Made by a program: the position numbers and the translations under genes. The notes under the pieces were generated by a model, which was given only the letters and a program-made list of their open reading frames with translations, searched no databases and was not told where the DNA came from. This document shows positions 1-8,098 of a DNA stretch of 25,149 nt, piece after piece (positions within the stretch are counted from its first letter, which is position 1; the number at the start of each line of letters is the position of its first letter). Origin of the DNA: a bacterium. GTDB taxonomy: Bacteria; Vulcanimicrobiota; Vulcanimicrobiia; Vulcanimicrobiales; SCRA01. The DNA lies in the NCBI GenBank assembly GCA_004298675.1, contig SCRI01000004.1, positions 1-25,149 of the forward strand, in the 5' to 3' direction.

Positions 1-575
1 TCGCGCATCAGGGCCTGACGCTCTTCGTACGAGAGCGCGTACCAGTTCACGTGTTCGCCGCGCCGCTTGTCCATCGGATAGAAGCAGTAGAAGCGGCGGC
101 GGGGGATCCGCCCCCATAGGCGCGTCGCGGCGCCATCCGCTTGTTGCGCCATGAGCTCGTCGAAGGCTTGGTGCCAGGCCGGTGAGTACGGCTTGAGCTC
201 GCGCTCGCGCAGTTGGGCGTGGATCTTGGCGCTGGCGTCATAGAGACCCAACTCGAGCACCGAGACGTAGGAGGAGCGCGGCGTCAGGTAGTCGTTGAGC
301 GCCAGCGCGTCGACGCACATCTCCGTCCGCGCCAACTCCTCGAAATCGCGCGCGTAGTGCACCAGCATAAGGTCGCCCTTCGTGCCCAGCACCTGCACCG
401 GCGCGAGATCGTGGTCGGGGTCCTCGGCCAGCCCGGCGAGGTAAGCCTGCGCCTCCCGCGTCACGGCGGTACGCCGCTCGGCTGGCAGCGCTGCCCAGCG
501 GCGCCGGTCGAAGCCGTAGAGGCGATGCAGGATGCTCCAGCTATCGAGGGTCTCGTTGACGTCCGGATTACGCAT
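1..575 (-). CDS. hemQ: Coproheme decarboxylase HemQ (chlorite dismutase family), C-terminus cut by window edge
   Basis: Partial gene; 191 codons are visible from the ATG at 575 and the rest lies beyond base 1. HemQ converts Fe-coproporphyrin III to heme b by two oxidative decarboxylations in the cytosol. The visible part carries the family signature near residues 162-190 (FYPMDKRR, then NWYALSYEER). Tyr166 and Lys170 fit the catalytic Tyr and propionate-binding Lys spacing of HemQ, which separates it from true chlorite dismutases. The proximal heme His would lie beyond the edge and cannot be checked. The start is chosen because its ATG overlaps the DUF309 stop by eight bases (ATGCGTAA), pointing to translational coupling. 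The family call is based on motif and length. Finding hemG/hemH-type genes further left would support it. Confidence 0.85.
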   Translation of the reverse strand, partial: MRNPDVNETLDSWSILHRLYGFDRRRWAALPAERRTAVTREAQAYLAGLAEDPDHDLAPVQVLGTKGDLMLVHYARDFEELARTEMCVDALALNDYLTPRSSYVSVLELGLYDASAKIHAQLRERELKPYSPAWHQAFDELMAQQADGAATRLWGRIPRRRFYCFYPMDKRRGEHVNWYALSYEERQALMR

Positions 576-957
576 GATGCGCGTCCCCTTCTGTGTTGGG
601 GTTGAGGCTCCCCGGTTCGCGCTCGCGCGCGTGCAGATGCAGTGGTGGACGCCGTTTCAGCAGGCCGGGGGCGTCGAGTGCCGTGGAGCGTGCTGCGGCG
701 CCAACCCAGGCCGCCAGAGCCGCCGCAGCGTGCTCGCGCGCCGCGAGTTCGCCAATGGGCTGCGCGGCGGCGCGCAAGAGTTTGGCTGCGCCGGCGAGGT
801 TGCCGCGTTGCAGGTGGAGCAGCGCTGCCGCGCATTGGATGAGGGCGCGCTCCTGCGGGTCACCCGTGCGGTGCCAGCGCTCCTCCAAGACTTCGTGTGC
901 TTCGAAGTAGCGCTCGCCGTTCCACAGGCGTGAAAACTCTGCTAGTTCATCGCGCAT
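568..957 (-). CDS. DUF309 family protein
   Basis: A 129-residue protein whose N-terminus has the DUF309 hallmark: a Phe/Trp-rich helix followed by YFEAHEVLEERW (residues 17-28), with the His21-Glu22 pair and the downstream Trp of the family. DUF309 proteins are small helical domains without an established biochemical role; the His-Glu pair has been taken to suggest metal binding. The last ~35 residues are Arg/Pro/His-rich and look unstructured. The ATG at 957 is the first in frame. It lies 86 bases from the divergent rocD start, so a bidirectional promoter region may sit at 958-1043, though I see no convincing hexamers there. The stop overlaps the hemQ start by eight bases, so the two are probably one transcript and possibly linked in heme or metal handling (inference). 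Confidence 0.8.
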   Translation of the reverse strand: MRDELAEFSRLWNGERYFEAHEVLEERWHRTGDPQERALIQCAAALLHLQRGNLAGAAKLLRAAAQPIGELAAREHAAAALAAWVGAAARSTALDAPGLLKRRPPLHLHAREREPGSLNPNTEGDAHHA

Positions 958-1030
958 GCATGCCGCCGCTGTTTCAAGTGCGCGCCGCAGGCGACCAGGC
1001 CCTTCTTCGCGTCATGCGGAACGTAGCCGT

Positions 1031-1039
1031 AAAAGGTGA
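1031..1039 (+). promoter_or_regulatory. Ribosome binding site setting the rocD start
   Basis: AAAAGGTGA lies four bases before the ATG at 1044 and matches the anti-Shine-Dalgarno region (AGGTGA). It favours this ATG over the in-frame ATG at 1014 and over the longer open frame beginning at 897. Confidence 0.65.
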
Positions 1040-1043
1040 CATC

Positions 1044-2249
1044 ATGATTACGGCGCAGAGCGCGTCAGCGTTCATTGAAACCGAGCAGCGGCTCGGTGCA
1101 CACAACTATGCCCCACTCGACGTGGTGATCTCCCACGGCGAGGGAGTCTGGCTCTACGACGTCGAGGGACGCCGCTATCTGGATTGCATCAGTGCCTACT
1201 CGGCGGTCAACCAGGGTCATCGCCATCCGCGCATCGTGGCCGCGCTGGTCGAACAGGCCGGGCGCATTGCGCTCACCTCGCGCGCGTTGCGTCACGATCG
1301 CTTTGCCTCGTTTCTGGAGCGGCTGACTGCGGTCTGCCGCCAGGAGATGGCGTTACCGGTGAACACCGGCGTCGAAGCCGTCGAGACCGCGATCAAGCTC
1401 GCGCGTCGCTGGGGTTATCGCGTGAAGGGCATCCCCGCGGGGCAAGCGCGCATCGTCGTGGCCCGCAACAACTTCCACGGCCGCACCACCACGGTGATCG
1501 GTTTCTCTAGCGAGGAGCAGTATCGCGCCGATTTCGGACCTTTTACTCCGAACTTCGATCGCGTCACGTTCGGCGACATCGATGCGCTGCGCGAGGCGAT
1601 TGGTCCGCAGACCTGCGCGGTGCTCTTGGAGCCGATCCAAGGCGAAGGTGGCGTGGTCGTCCCGCCCGAGGGTTATCTGCGCGCGGTACGCGAGTTGTGC
1701 AGCGAGCAGCGCGTGCTCTTCGTAGCCGACGAGATTCAGACGGGCTTTGGACGCACGGGCGATCTCTTCGCGTGCGACCACGAGGGCGTGGTGCCGGACA
1801 TCTTGATCGTGGGCAAGGCTCTGGGCGGCGGTCTCTATCCCGTCTCGGCGGCGCTTGCTTCGCGCGAGCTGATGCTGCTGTTCGGCCCAGGTGACCACGG
1901 CAGCACCTTCGGCGGTAATCCGTTGGCCTGCGCCGTAGGCGAAGCGGCACTCGACGTGTTGGTCGACGAGCACCTAGCCGAACGCGCGCGGCGTGCCGGC
2001 GCGCGTTTGAGCGAGGGCCTGCGTGCCGCTGCCGGTAGCCGCGCGCGCGAGGTGCGCGGCCGCGGCCTGTTGCTCGGCGTCGATCTATACGGCCCCGCGC
2101 GCCCGCTGGCCAACGCGCTGCGCGAGCGCGGCGTCCTGGCGAAGGATACGCACGGCACGGTGCTGCGCATCGCGCCGCCGCTCGTGATCGAAGATGCCGA
2201 GATCGATATGCTCTTGAGCGCGTTCGCGGAGGCGATCGCCACGCTCTAG
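1044..2249 (+). CDS. rocD: Ornithine aminotransferase (class III PLP aminotransferase)
   Basis: A 401-residue protein, the length of Bacillus RocD. It transfers the delta-amino group of ornithine to 2-oxoglutarate, giving glutamate semialdehyde (pyrroline-5-carboxylate) and glutamate, and links arginine catabolism to proline and glutamate. Class III landmarks are all present: the [20 protein letters not shown] stretch near 106-125, ARNNFHGRT (140-148), the Asp229 motif [12 protein letters not shown] that contacts the pyridine nitrogen, and the PLP-binding Lys258 in VGKALGGG. The C-terminal [16 protein letters not shown] is typical of ornithine aminotransferases rather than acetylornithine or GABA aminotransferases, though acetylornithine activity cannot be ruled out. 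It lies 31 bases upstream of the acyl-CoA synthetase/GNAT gene and probably shares its transcript. Confidence 0.92.
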   Translation: MITAQSASAFIETEQRLGAHNYAPLDVVISHGEGVWLYDVEGRRYLDCISAYSAVNQGHRHPRIVAALVEQAGRIALTSRALRHDRFASFLERLTAVCRQEMALPVNTGVEAVETAIKLARRWGYRVKGIPAGQARIVVARNNFHGRTTTVIGFSSEEQYRADFGPFTPNFDRVTFGDIDALREAIGPQTCAVLLEPIQGEGGVVVPPEGYLRAVRELCSEQRVLFVADEIQTGFGRTGDLFACDHEGVVPDILIVGKALGGGLYPVSAALASRELMLLFGPGDHGSTFGGNPLACAVGEAALDVLVDEHLAERARRAGARLSEGLRAAAGSRAREVRGRGLLLGVDLYGPARPLANALRERGVLAKDTHGTVLRIAPPLVIEDAEIDMLLSAFAEAIATL

Positions 2250-2280
2250 CGCGGTACGGCGCGAAGGGAGGGCCTCCGCG

Positions 2281-4968
2281 ATGGGCAGACGCTCTGGACT
2301 GGGTGCGGTCTTCGAGCCGCGCGGCGTCGCCGTGATCGGCGCGAGCGATCGTGAGGGGAGCGTGGGGCGCACGCTGCTGCGCAACATGATCGAGCGCCCG
2401 TTCGGCGGCACCGTCTATCCCGTCAATCCCGCGCACGAGCAGGTGCTTGGGATCAAGGCCTACCGTTCCTTGGGTGATGTTCCCGGCGTCGTGGATCTCG
2501 CCGTCATCGCCACGCCTGCGGCGAGCGTCCCGGAGGTGGTGCGCGATTGCGCCGATCACGGGGTGCGCGCCGCCGTCATCATCTCGGCCGGCTTCAGCGA
2601 AACCGGCGCCACCGGCGTGGAGCTGGAGCAGCGTGTCGCAGAGGAGGCGCGGCGCGGCAGAATGCGGATTATCGGCCCGAACTGCGTGGGCGTGATGGAT
2701 CCCGTGCGCGGCCTCAACGCGACGTTTGCAGGCGGAGGCGCGCTGCCGGGGCGAGTGGCCTTCGTGAGTCAGAGCGGCGCGCTGTGCACGGCGATCCTGG
2801 ACTGGAGTCTGGAGGCCAACGTCGGTTTCAGCAAGTTCATCTCGATCGGCACGATGCTCGACGTGGGCTGGGGCGACATCATCGCCTATCTTGGAGACGA
2901 TCAGCAGACCAGCAGCATCCTGCTGGCGATGGAGTCAGTAGGCGATGCCGCGGCGTTTCTCTCCGCCGCCCGCGCCGTCGCGCGCGCGAAGCCGATCATC
3001 GTCATCAAGTCTGGGCGTACGGGCGAGGCGGCGAAGGCGGCCGCCTCCCATACCGGAGCGCTGACCGGCAGCGACGACGTCTTGGACGCCGCCTTCCGGC
3101 GCTGCGGTGTGCTGCGCGTCGACCGCATCGACGAGCTCTTCATGATGGCCGACATTCTCTCCAAGCAGCCGCCGCCGGCGGGACGGCGGCTCGCCATCGT
3201 CACCAATGCGGGCGGTCCGGCGGTTCTGGCGACCGACGCGCTGATCTCCGGCGGTGGCGAGCTGGCGGCGCTGGCTGCGCAGACGCTAGCGGGACTGAAT
3301 GCGCTGCTGCCCGCTCACTGGAGCCACGGCAATCCCGTCGACTTGCTAGGCGATGCCGACGCGGAGCGCTATGCGCGCGCGGTCGACCTCGTGGCACGCG
3401 ATCCCGGCGCCGACGGTCTGTTGGTGATCTTCGCGCCGCAGGGGATGACCCGGGCGGGCACGGTGGCGCAGCGCTTGACCCCTTTTGCGCACGTGCCGGG
3501 GAAGCCGGTCTTGGCGAGTTGGATGGGTGGTGCGACGATCGAACCGGGGGCCGCGATTCTCAAGGAATCCGGCATTCCGCACCTGGCCTACGCCGATACG
3601 GCGGCGCGGATGTTCAACTATCTCTGGAAACGCCGCCAAGCCATCGCCGCGCTCTACGAGACGCCGGAGCCGCTGCACCCAAGCGAAGTCGGCGCAGAGA
3701 GCCGCTCGCGCGCCGACGAGGTGCTGGCGGCGGTGCGCGCGCAGGGCCGTACGCTGCTGACGGAGATCGAATCCAAACGCGTCCTTGCAGCCTACGGCAT
3801 TCCGGTGACGCCAACGCTGCTTGCCGCCACCGCCGACGACGCGGTTTCCGCTGCCGAGCAGCTAGGCTATCCCGTCGTCGTGAAGCTGAACTCGACCAGC
3901 GTGACGCACAAAGCTCGTGCCGGCGGCGTGCGGCTCAACGTTACCACCGCCGCGGGCGTGCGCAGCGCCTACGGCGAGATCGCGGAACGCACGGGGGCGG
4001 CGTTCGAAGGGGTCAGCGTGCAGCCGATGGTGAGCCAGAGCGGTTACGAAGTGATGATCGGCAGCAGCGTCGACGCGCAGTTCGGACCGGTCATCGCGTT
4101 TGCACTGGGGGGAAGCCTGGTAGAGGTGGTTGCCGATCGCGCCATCGCGCTGCCCCCGCTGACCACCACGCTCGCGCGACGCATGCTGGAGCGCACGCGC
4201 ATCTACCGTGTGCTGGCGCGCGCGAACGGCGCTGCGCCAATCGACCTGTCCGCGCTGGAGGCGCTGGTAGTGCGCTTCTCGCAACTGGTCGTCGATCGTC
4301 CGCGCATTCGTGAGATCGACGTCAATCCGCTGCTGGTCTCAAGCGCCGGTGCCGTTGCGCTGGACGCACGGATTGTGCTGCACGACGGTGCCGTGGCGGA
4401 CGCGGAGCTGCCGCGCCCGGTGATCCGCGCCTTTCCCGAGCGCTACGTCTGGGCGTGGGCGCTGCAGAACGGCGAACGGGTGCGCATCCGCCCGATCCGT
4501 CCGGAGGACGAGCCCGCGACCAGCACCTTCCATCGAACGCTCTCGGAACACAGCGTGCATCTGCGCTACGGCGGCATCCCAACGCTGGGGGAGCGGGTGG
4601 CACACGAGCAGCTCAGCCGCATGTGCTTTATCGATTACGATCGCGAGATGACGCTGGTGGCGGAGCGGACCAATGCTGCGGCGGGGGATGGCGCGATCGT
4701 GGGCGTGGGCTCGCTGGTGCGTCTGCACGATGAGGACGGAGCCGAATTCGCCGTGCTCGTGAGCGATGGATATCAACATCGCGGGCTCGGCAGCGAGCTA
4801 CTGACGCGCCTCATCGAGATCGCGCGCACGGAGCGCTGGGGCGCGCTGGTCGGCTACATCATGCAGGAGAATCTCGTGATGCAGGAGGTCTGCCGCCGGC
4901 TCGGGTTCTCCGTGCGCTACGATCCGGCCGAGGGGATGGTCGTGGCGCGCTTGGAGACGCGCGCTTAG
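2281..4968 (+). CDS. NDP-forming acyl-CoA synthetase fused to GNAT acetyltransferase (Pat/YfiQ family)
   Basis: A full-length 895-residue fusion. Residues ~8-135 form a CoA-binding Rossmann domain ([14 protein letters not shown]). Residues ~150-460 are succinyl-CoA-ligase-like and include [10 protein letters not shown], with His257 at the position phosphorylated in ADP-forming acetyl-CoA synthetases. Residues ~490-700 are ATP-grasp ([13 protein letters not shown], then EIDVNPLL at 678-685). Residues ~735-893 are a GNAT domain with the acetyl-CoA loop [10 protein letters not shown] (831-840). Enteric Pat proteins of this layout acetylate lysines such as that of acetyl-CoA synthetase. A retained catalytic His leaves open real acyl-CoA synthetase activity. 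The ATG has a good Shine-Dalgarno (GGGAGGG, 2264-2270). The stop overlaps the convergent DUF2267 stop. Domain calls are secure; substrate is unknown. Confidence 0.9.
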   Translation: MGRRSGLGAVFEPRGVAVIGASDREGSVGRTLLRNMIERPFGGTVYPVNPAHEQVLGIKAYRSLGDVPGVVDLAVIATPAASVPEVVRDCADHGVRAAVIISAGFSETGATGVELEQRVAEEARRGRMRIIGPNCVGVMDPVRGLNATFAGGGALPGRVAFVSQSGALCTAILDWSLEANVGFSKFISIGTMLDVGWGDIIAYLGDDQQTSSILLAMESVGDAAAFLSAARAVARAKPIIVIKSGRTGEAAKAAASHTGALTGSDDVLDAAFRRCGVLRVDRIDELFMMADILSKQPPPAGRRLAIVTNAGGPAVLATDALISGGGELAALAAQTLAGLNALLPAHWSHGNPVDLLGDADAERYARAVDLVARDPGADGLLVIFAPQGMTRAGTVAQRLTPFAHVPGKPVLASWMGGATIEPGAAILKESGIPHLAYADTAARMFNYLWKRRQAIAALYETPEPLHPSEVGAESRSRADEVLAAVRAQGRTLLTEIESKRVLAAYGIPVTPTLLAATADDAVSAAEQLGYPVVVKLNSTSVTHKARAGGVRLNVTTAAGVRSAYGEIAERTGAAFEGVSVQPMVSQSGYEVMIGSSVDAQFGPVIAFALGGSLVEVVADRAIALPPLTTTLARRMLERTRIYRVLARANGAAPIDLSALEALVVRFSQLVVDRPRIREIDVNPLLVSSAGAVALDARIVLHDGAVADAELPRPVIRAFPERYVWAWALQNGERVRIRPIRPEDEPATSTFHRTLSEHSVHLRYGGIPTLGERVAHEQLSRMCFIDYDREMTLVAERTNAAAGDGAIVGVGSLVRLHDEDGAEFAVLVSDGYQHRGLGSELLTRLIEIARTERWGALVGYIMQENLVMQEVCRRLGFSVRYDPAEGMVVARLETRA

Positions 4969-5396
4969 TCTCCGAGCAGCTCGCGGATCGACTTCGGCAA
5001 CGCCTCGAGCACCTTGGAGGCTTCACCTTCGGAGACGCGTTGCTCGAGCACGCGCAGCACCGCGCCGACGATCGCGGCCAGCTCGTCGTCGTCCACGTCC
5101 TGCGTGATGTCTTCGCCGGCGCGCAGCAGAAAGTTGGCACGGTTGCGGTCGCGCAGCGGCGTGTGGCCGGGTTGCCAGCCCTCGAAGTAGATGCCACGGA
5201 TCAGCGTAGGAAGCTGGGAGGCAAGATGTGCCGATAATTCCAGCGGCAGGTGATCGCGCACGGCGTGCAGCGTGCCGCGCAACGCCTGCAGCGCCAGATG
5301 GCGGTCGCTCCACTCGAGTTCGATCATGATGTCGTTGAGCCAGGCGCCGGCGTCCTGAGCGGCGCTGTCGAAGAGTGCGACATGTCCCGTCGCCAT
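4965..5396 (-). CDS. DUF2267 domain protein
   Basis: A 143-residue cytosolic, acidic, mostly helical protein without signal or membrane segments. The pattern matches DUF2267: a helix, then [33 protein letters not shown], then [11 protein letters not shown] (the YyeGW signature), and a C-terminal helical repeat ending in [11 protein letters not shown]. The function of the family is not established; members are often near stress or redox genes. The start is taken at the second Met (5396) rather than at 5444, because a GGGGGTAG Shine-Dalgarno stands five bases ahead of it and the family begins at this point. The stop (TAA at 4967-4965) overlaps the stop of the convergent GNAT fusion gene, so the two transcripts must overlap. 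A histidine kinase gene lies 91 bases upstream on the same strand. Confidence 0.82.
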   Translation of the reverse strand: MATGHVALFDSAAQDAGAWLNDIMIELEWSDRHLALQALRGTLHAVRDHLPLELSAHLASQLPTLIRGIYFEGWQPGHTPLRDRNRANFLLRAGEDITQDVDDDELAAIVGAVLRVLEQRVSEGEASKVLEALPKSIRELLGD

Positions 5397-5401
5397 GGTG
5401 A

Positions 5402-5409
5402 CTACCCCC
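5402..5409 (-). promoter_or_regulatory. Ribosome binding site setting the DUF2267 start
   Basis: Read on the minus strand this is GGGGGTAG, five bases before the ATG at 5396. No comparable site precedes the upstream ATG at 5444. Confidence 0.5.
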
Positions 5410-5487
5410 GTGGGACTCCCGCGTGCGTCATTGGATAGAGGCATACCAGAGTGCTGAGGGGGGCTCGCGAAGACGGCGTGAAGGGGC

Positions 5488-6345
5488 TTAGGAGACGCCT
5501 CCGGGCGTGCGCTCCAAGCGTGCGGCGGGGAGCGAGATGATGAAGGTCGTCCCCTTGCCTTCGCCGGATGCCACGCGCGCCGATCCGCCCAACTTTGCCA
5601 GCAGATCGGCGACGACGGCCAGGCCCAGACCCGAGCCTTGGGCCGGATGCGCGCGTTCGCCCCGGTAGCCTTGCTCGAAGACGTGCGGCAAGTCGGTGTC
5701 CGGAATGCCGGGGCCGGTATCGGTGATCGTGACGACGAGATCGTCCTCGGGGTTGTCGCAGGTGAACTCGATCGTTCCCCCGGCGGGCGTGTAGCGCACG
5801 GCGTTGAGCAGCACGTTCTGCAGGATCTGGCCTACGCGCCGGGCGTCGCCGTGGAAGTACATGCACTCGCCACGCTGGGCCACGCCGCACTGCCGGTAGA
5901 TCAGCTCGATGCCCTTGGCGCGGGCGGCGCCGCTGACGGATTGCGCTTGATCGTTCATCAGTGCGCAAATGTTGAACGTCTCCAAGCGGATCGGCAGCAG
6001 CTCCTCGACGGCCTGAGGCTTGAGCGCCATGTCGTTGAGCAGAGCGCTTGCAGCCTGCACGGAGGCCAGCACGCCGCGCAGGCGTTCGCGCTGCGGGTCC
6101 ATCACCCCGTCGACGATACCTTCGAGCGTAGCCTGGGCCACGGAGAGCGGGTTCCCGATCTCGTGTCGCAGCGTGGCGAGGTAGGTTGCCTGCAGACGGT
6201 CGCGGCGGCCCAACAGCTTGACGAGGCTGAGCAGACGCTGAGCGAGCGGATCCTCCGTATCGTGGACCAGGCTTTCGAAACTAGCGCGCGCCTCGTCGCT
6301 CTTGCCGAGCAAGAGGGCGTCGATTCCGTGCAGCAGGCGCTCCAT
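5488..6345 (-). CDS. Soluble sensor histidine kinase (HisKA + HATPase_c)
   Basis: A 285-residue kinase with the full catalytic core. The H-box LRHEIGNPLS has the phospho-accepting His61. The N-box is NVLLNAVRYTP (Asn181). The G1 box is DTGPGIP (209-215) and the G2 box GSGLGLAV (237-244). The ~45 residues before the H-box form a short helical segment with no membrane span and no recognisable PAS or GAF domain, so the signal is cytosolic or delivered by a partner. No response-regulator gene lies nearby, making it an orphan within the window. Family knowledge says it autophosphorylates on His61 and passes phosphate to an Asp on a receiver; which receiver cannot be told. The Shine-Dalgarno is weak. 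It could share a transcript with the DUF2267 gene downstream. Confidence 0.9.
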   Translation of the reverse strand: MERLLHGIDALLLGKSDEARASFESLVHDTEDPLAQRLLSLVKLLGRRDRLQATYLATLRHEIGNPLSVAQATLEGIVDGVMDPQRERLRGVLASVQAASALLNDMALKPQAVEELLPIRLETFNICALMNDQAQSVSGAARAKGIELIYRQCGVAQRGECMYFHGDARRVGQILQNVLLNAVRYTPAGGTIEFTCDNPEDDLVVTITDTGPGIPDTDLPHVFEQGYRGERAHPAQGSGLGLAVVADLLAKLGGSARVASGEGKGTTFIISLPAARLERTPGGVS

Positions 6346-6397
6346 GCGCGCCGTATTCCCTGCGCGTTCCCCTCGACCATTTGCCGGAGCGGGCCGG

Positions 6398-7165
6398 CTA
6401 TTGCGCGGTGTAGGCTCCGTCGATGACGAGTTCCGTGCCGGTGACGAAGCGCGATTCGTCGGAGGCCAGGTAGAGGACGCCGGAGGCGATGTCGTCGGCC
6501 TCGCCGAGGTGCCCTACCGGGTGTAGTGCCTCCACGGCTTTGCGTGCCGCCACGGGGTCGCTCTGCTGGCTAAAGAAGTGCTCCACCATCGGCGTCACGA
6601 TGTACGCTGGGTGGATCGAATTGACGCGGATGCGGTAGCCGGCGCGTGCGCAGTAGAGCGCCGCCGATTTCGTGAGCAGGCGTACCGCGCCTTTGCTGGC
6701 GCAGTAGGCCGCCAGCCCGGGGTCGCCCACGAGGCCCAGAATGGAGGAGAGGTTGACGATCGAGCCGCCCCCAAAGGCCTTCATCGCGCGGATGCCGTGC
6801 TTGACTCCGAGGAAGACACCGTCGGCGTTGATCGACATCAGATGACGCCAGCTCTCCAGCGTGGCCTCCTCGACGTTGCCTGTCGTCGCGATGCCGGCGC
6901 TGTTCACCACGATGTCCAGCCGTCCGAAGCGCGCGAGCGTCTGCTCGACCACCGCCTCCCAGGCCGTCTCGGATGAGACGTCGTGCATGACGAAGCTGCT
7001 CTCCGAGATCGCCGCCGCCTCACGTGCCGCTTGCTGTCCGCTGCGCTCGTCCACGTCGCTCACCACCACGCGCGCGCCTTCGCGCGCGAGCATCAGCGAG
7101 CAAGCCTTCCCGATGCCCATGGCGCCGCCGGTGACGATCGCCACCTTGCCCTCGACTCGGTTCAT
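6398..7165 (-). CDS. Short-chain dehydrogenase/reductase (classical SDR)
   Basis: A 255-residue classical SDR. The nucleotide-binding motif is TGGAMGIG (12-19). An acidic residue after the second strand (VVSDVD, ~37) favours NAD(H) over NADP(H). The structural motif is NSAG (88-91, for the usual NNAG). The catalytic set is Ser141 (NLSS), Tyr154 and Lys158 (YCASK). The C-terminus VLYLASDESRFVTGTELVIDGAY is typical of the family. It probably oxidises or reduces a secondary alcohol/ketone, and the closest textbook resemblance is to cyclopentanol or hydroxysteroid dehydrogenases. The substrate is not deducible. The start at 7165 is set by a strong GGAGGAA site; the longer frame from 7192 would place that site inside the gene. 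The glycosylase gene lies 36 bases upstream on the same strand. Confidence 0.92.
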   Translation of the reverse strand: MNRVEGKVAIVTGGAMGIGKACSLMLAREGARVVVSDVDERSGQQAAREAAAISESSFVMHDVSSETAWEAVVEQTLARFGRLDIVVNSAGIATTGNVEEATLESWRHLMSINADGVFLGVKHGIRAMKAFGGGSIVNLSSILGLVGDPGLAAYCASKGAVRLLTKSAALYCARAGYRIRVNSIHPAYIVTPMVEHFFSQQSDPVAARKAVEALHPVGHLGEADDIASGVLYLASDESRFVTGTELVIDGAYTAQ

Positions 7166-7171
7166 GCGCTT

Positions 7172-7178
7172 TTCCTCC
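7172..7178 (-). promoter_or_regulatory. Ribosome binding site setting the SDR start
   Basis: GGAGGAA on the minus strand, six bases before the ATG at 7165. It is a near-perfect Shine-Dalgarno and decides between the two in-frame Met codons. Confidence 0.7.
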
Positions 7179-7201
7179 CGTACGGGGCCCACGCTAGCGG
7201 C

Positions 7202-8098
7202 CTAGCCCACCGGCTTGGAGAGCGTGCGCCAGAGATAGAACGTAGCGTATGATTCCCAACCGCGCCAGCGTTTAGCGAGGCTGCGCAGGGCATCGGGTGC
7301 GGTGTAGCGCGCGCCGTAGGCGAGGCCGGCCGCGCGCTGGAGCGCTACGTCGCCGGCGGGCAGGCTATCGGTGCGCGCGAATCCGCGCATGGCGACGTAC
7401 TCCGCCGTCCAGCGCCCCACGCCGCGCAAGTGGCAGAGGTGCGCGATGAGCGACTCGGTCTCCAAGGTTCGCAGCGCCTCGAAGTCCAGCGTGCCTTCCA
7501 CCACGGCGCGTGCGGCCAGCACGATCGCGCGCGACTTCGCGCGCGTGGCACCGATGGTTGCCAGCGCCTCCGGATCCAGCGGCGCCAACTGTTCGGGCGA
7601 CGGCAAGGCCAGGCGCTGTTGGCCCCGCACCGCCAGCGGTTGGCCGAAGCCCGTGGCTAGGCGGCGTTTGAGCGCGTGCGCGAAGGCGGTGCTGATCTGC
7701 TGGCCGAGAATCGCCCATAGCAGCGCGTCGAAGGGCGTAGGCGTCTGCGGAACTTTGACGCCGTGAAAGCGCCGCTCGAGCGCGGCCATCGTTGGATCCG
7801 GTGCCACGGCGCGTGCAAACGCCGCCAGGTCCACCTGCGCCCCCACCATGTTGGAGGCCACCTCGCTCACGGCACTGCGGTCGCGCGCGTGGGGAGTGTG
7901 CTCCCACGCGGCCACGCGCAGCGCGATCTCACCGTCCGCGAGCAGCACGTCGAGCGCGGCGCGATTACCGTTGACCGCCACCACGCGCCGGTAGGTCGTG
8001 CCTTCGACCACGTCCACGGCATCCTGTGGATCGCGGTGCCAATACTCCAGCATCGCGTGCGCGTCGAAGGGTAAGCGGTGGGTCAACGTCTGCGTCAT
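7202..8098 (-). CDS. alkA: DNA-3-methyladenine glycosylase II (AlkA-type HhH-GPD)
   Basis: A 298-residue base-excision repair glycosylase. Residues ~1-105 resemble the AlkA N-terminal domain. The HhH-GPD core follows, with LLWAILGQQISTAFAHALKRRL (127-147), the helix-hairpin-helix LRGVGRWTAEYVAMRGF (224-240), and Asp250 in LPAGDVALQR, corresponding to the catalytic Asp238 of E. coli AlkA. It would remove 3-methyladenine and other alkylated bases. There is no C-terminal Fe-S cluster, which separates it from MutY/Nth. The start at 8098 is preferred because its ATGA overlaps the stop of the GGDEF-EAL gene by four bases. The frame stays open to 8758 without a start nearer the family length, and that extension is antisense-type sequence. 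No Ada regulator is visible. Confidence 0.9.
   Translation of the reverse strand: MTQTLTHRLPFDAHAMLEYWHRDPQDAVDVVEGTTYRRVVAVNGNRAALDVLLADGEIALRVAAWEHTPHARDRSAVSEVASNMVGAQVDLAAFARAVAPDPTMAALERRFHGVKVPQTPTPFDALLWAILGQQISTAFAHALKRRLATGFGQPLAVRGQQRLALPSPEQLAPLDPEALATIGATRAKSRAIVLAARAVVEGTLDFEALRTLETESLIAHLCHLRGVGRWTAEYVAMRGFARTDSLPAGDVALQRAAGLAYGARYTAPDALRSLAKRWRGWESYATFYLWRTLSKPVG

Noticed and set aside
897-1043. Longer N-terminus for ornithine aminotransferase
   Set aside because: The start at 1044 gives the exact family length and has a good Shine-Dalgarno; the extension overlaps the divergent DUF309 gene.
2547-4313. 588-codon plus-strand open frame
   Set aside because: Out-of-frame copy within the acyl-CoA synthetase/GNAT gene; extremely Arg-rich with no domain.
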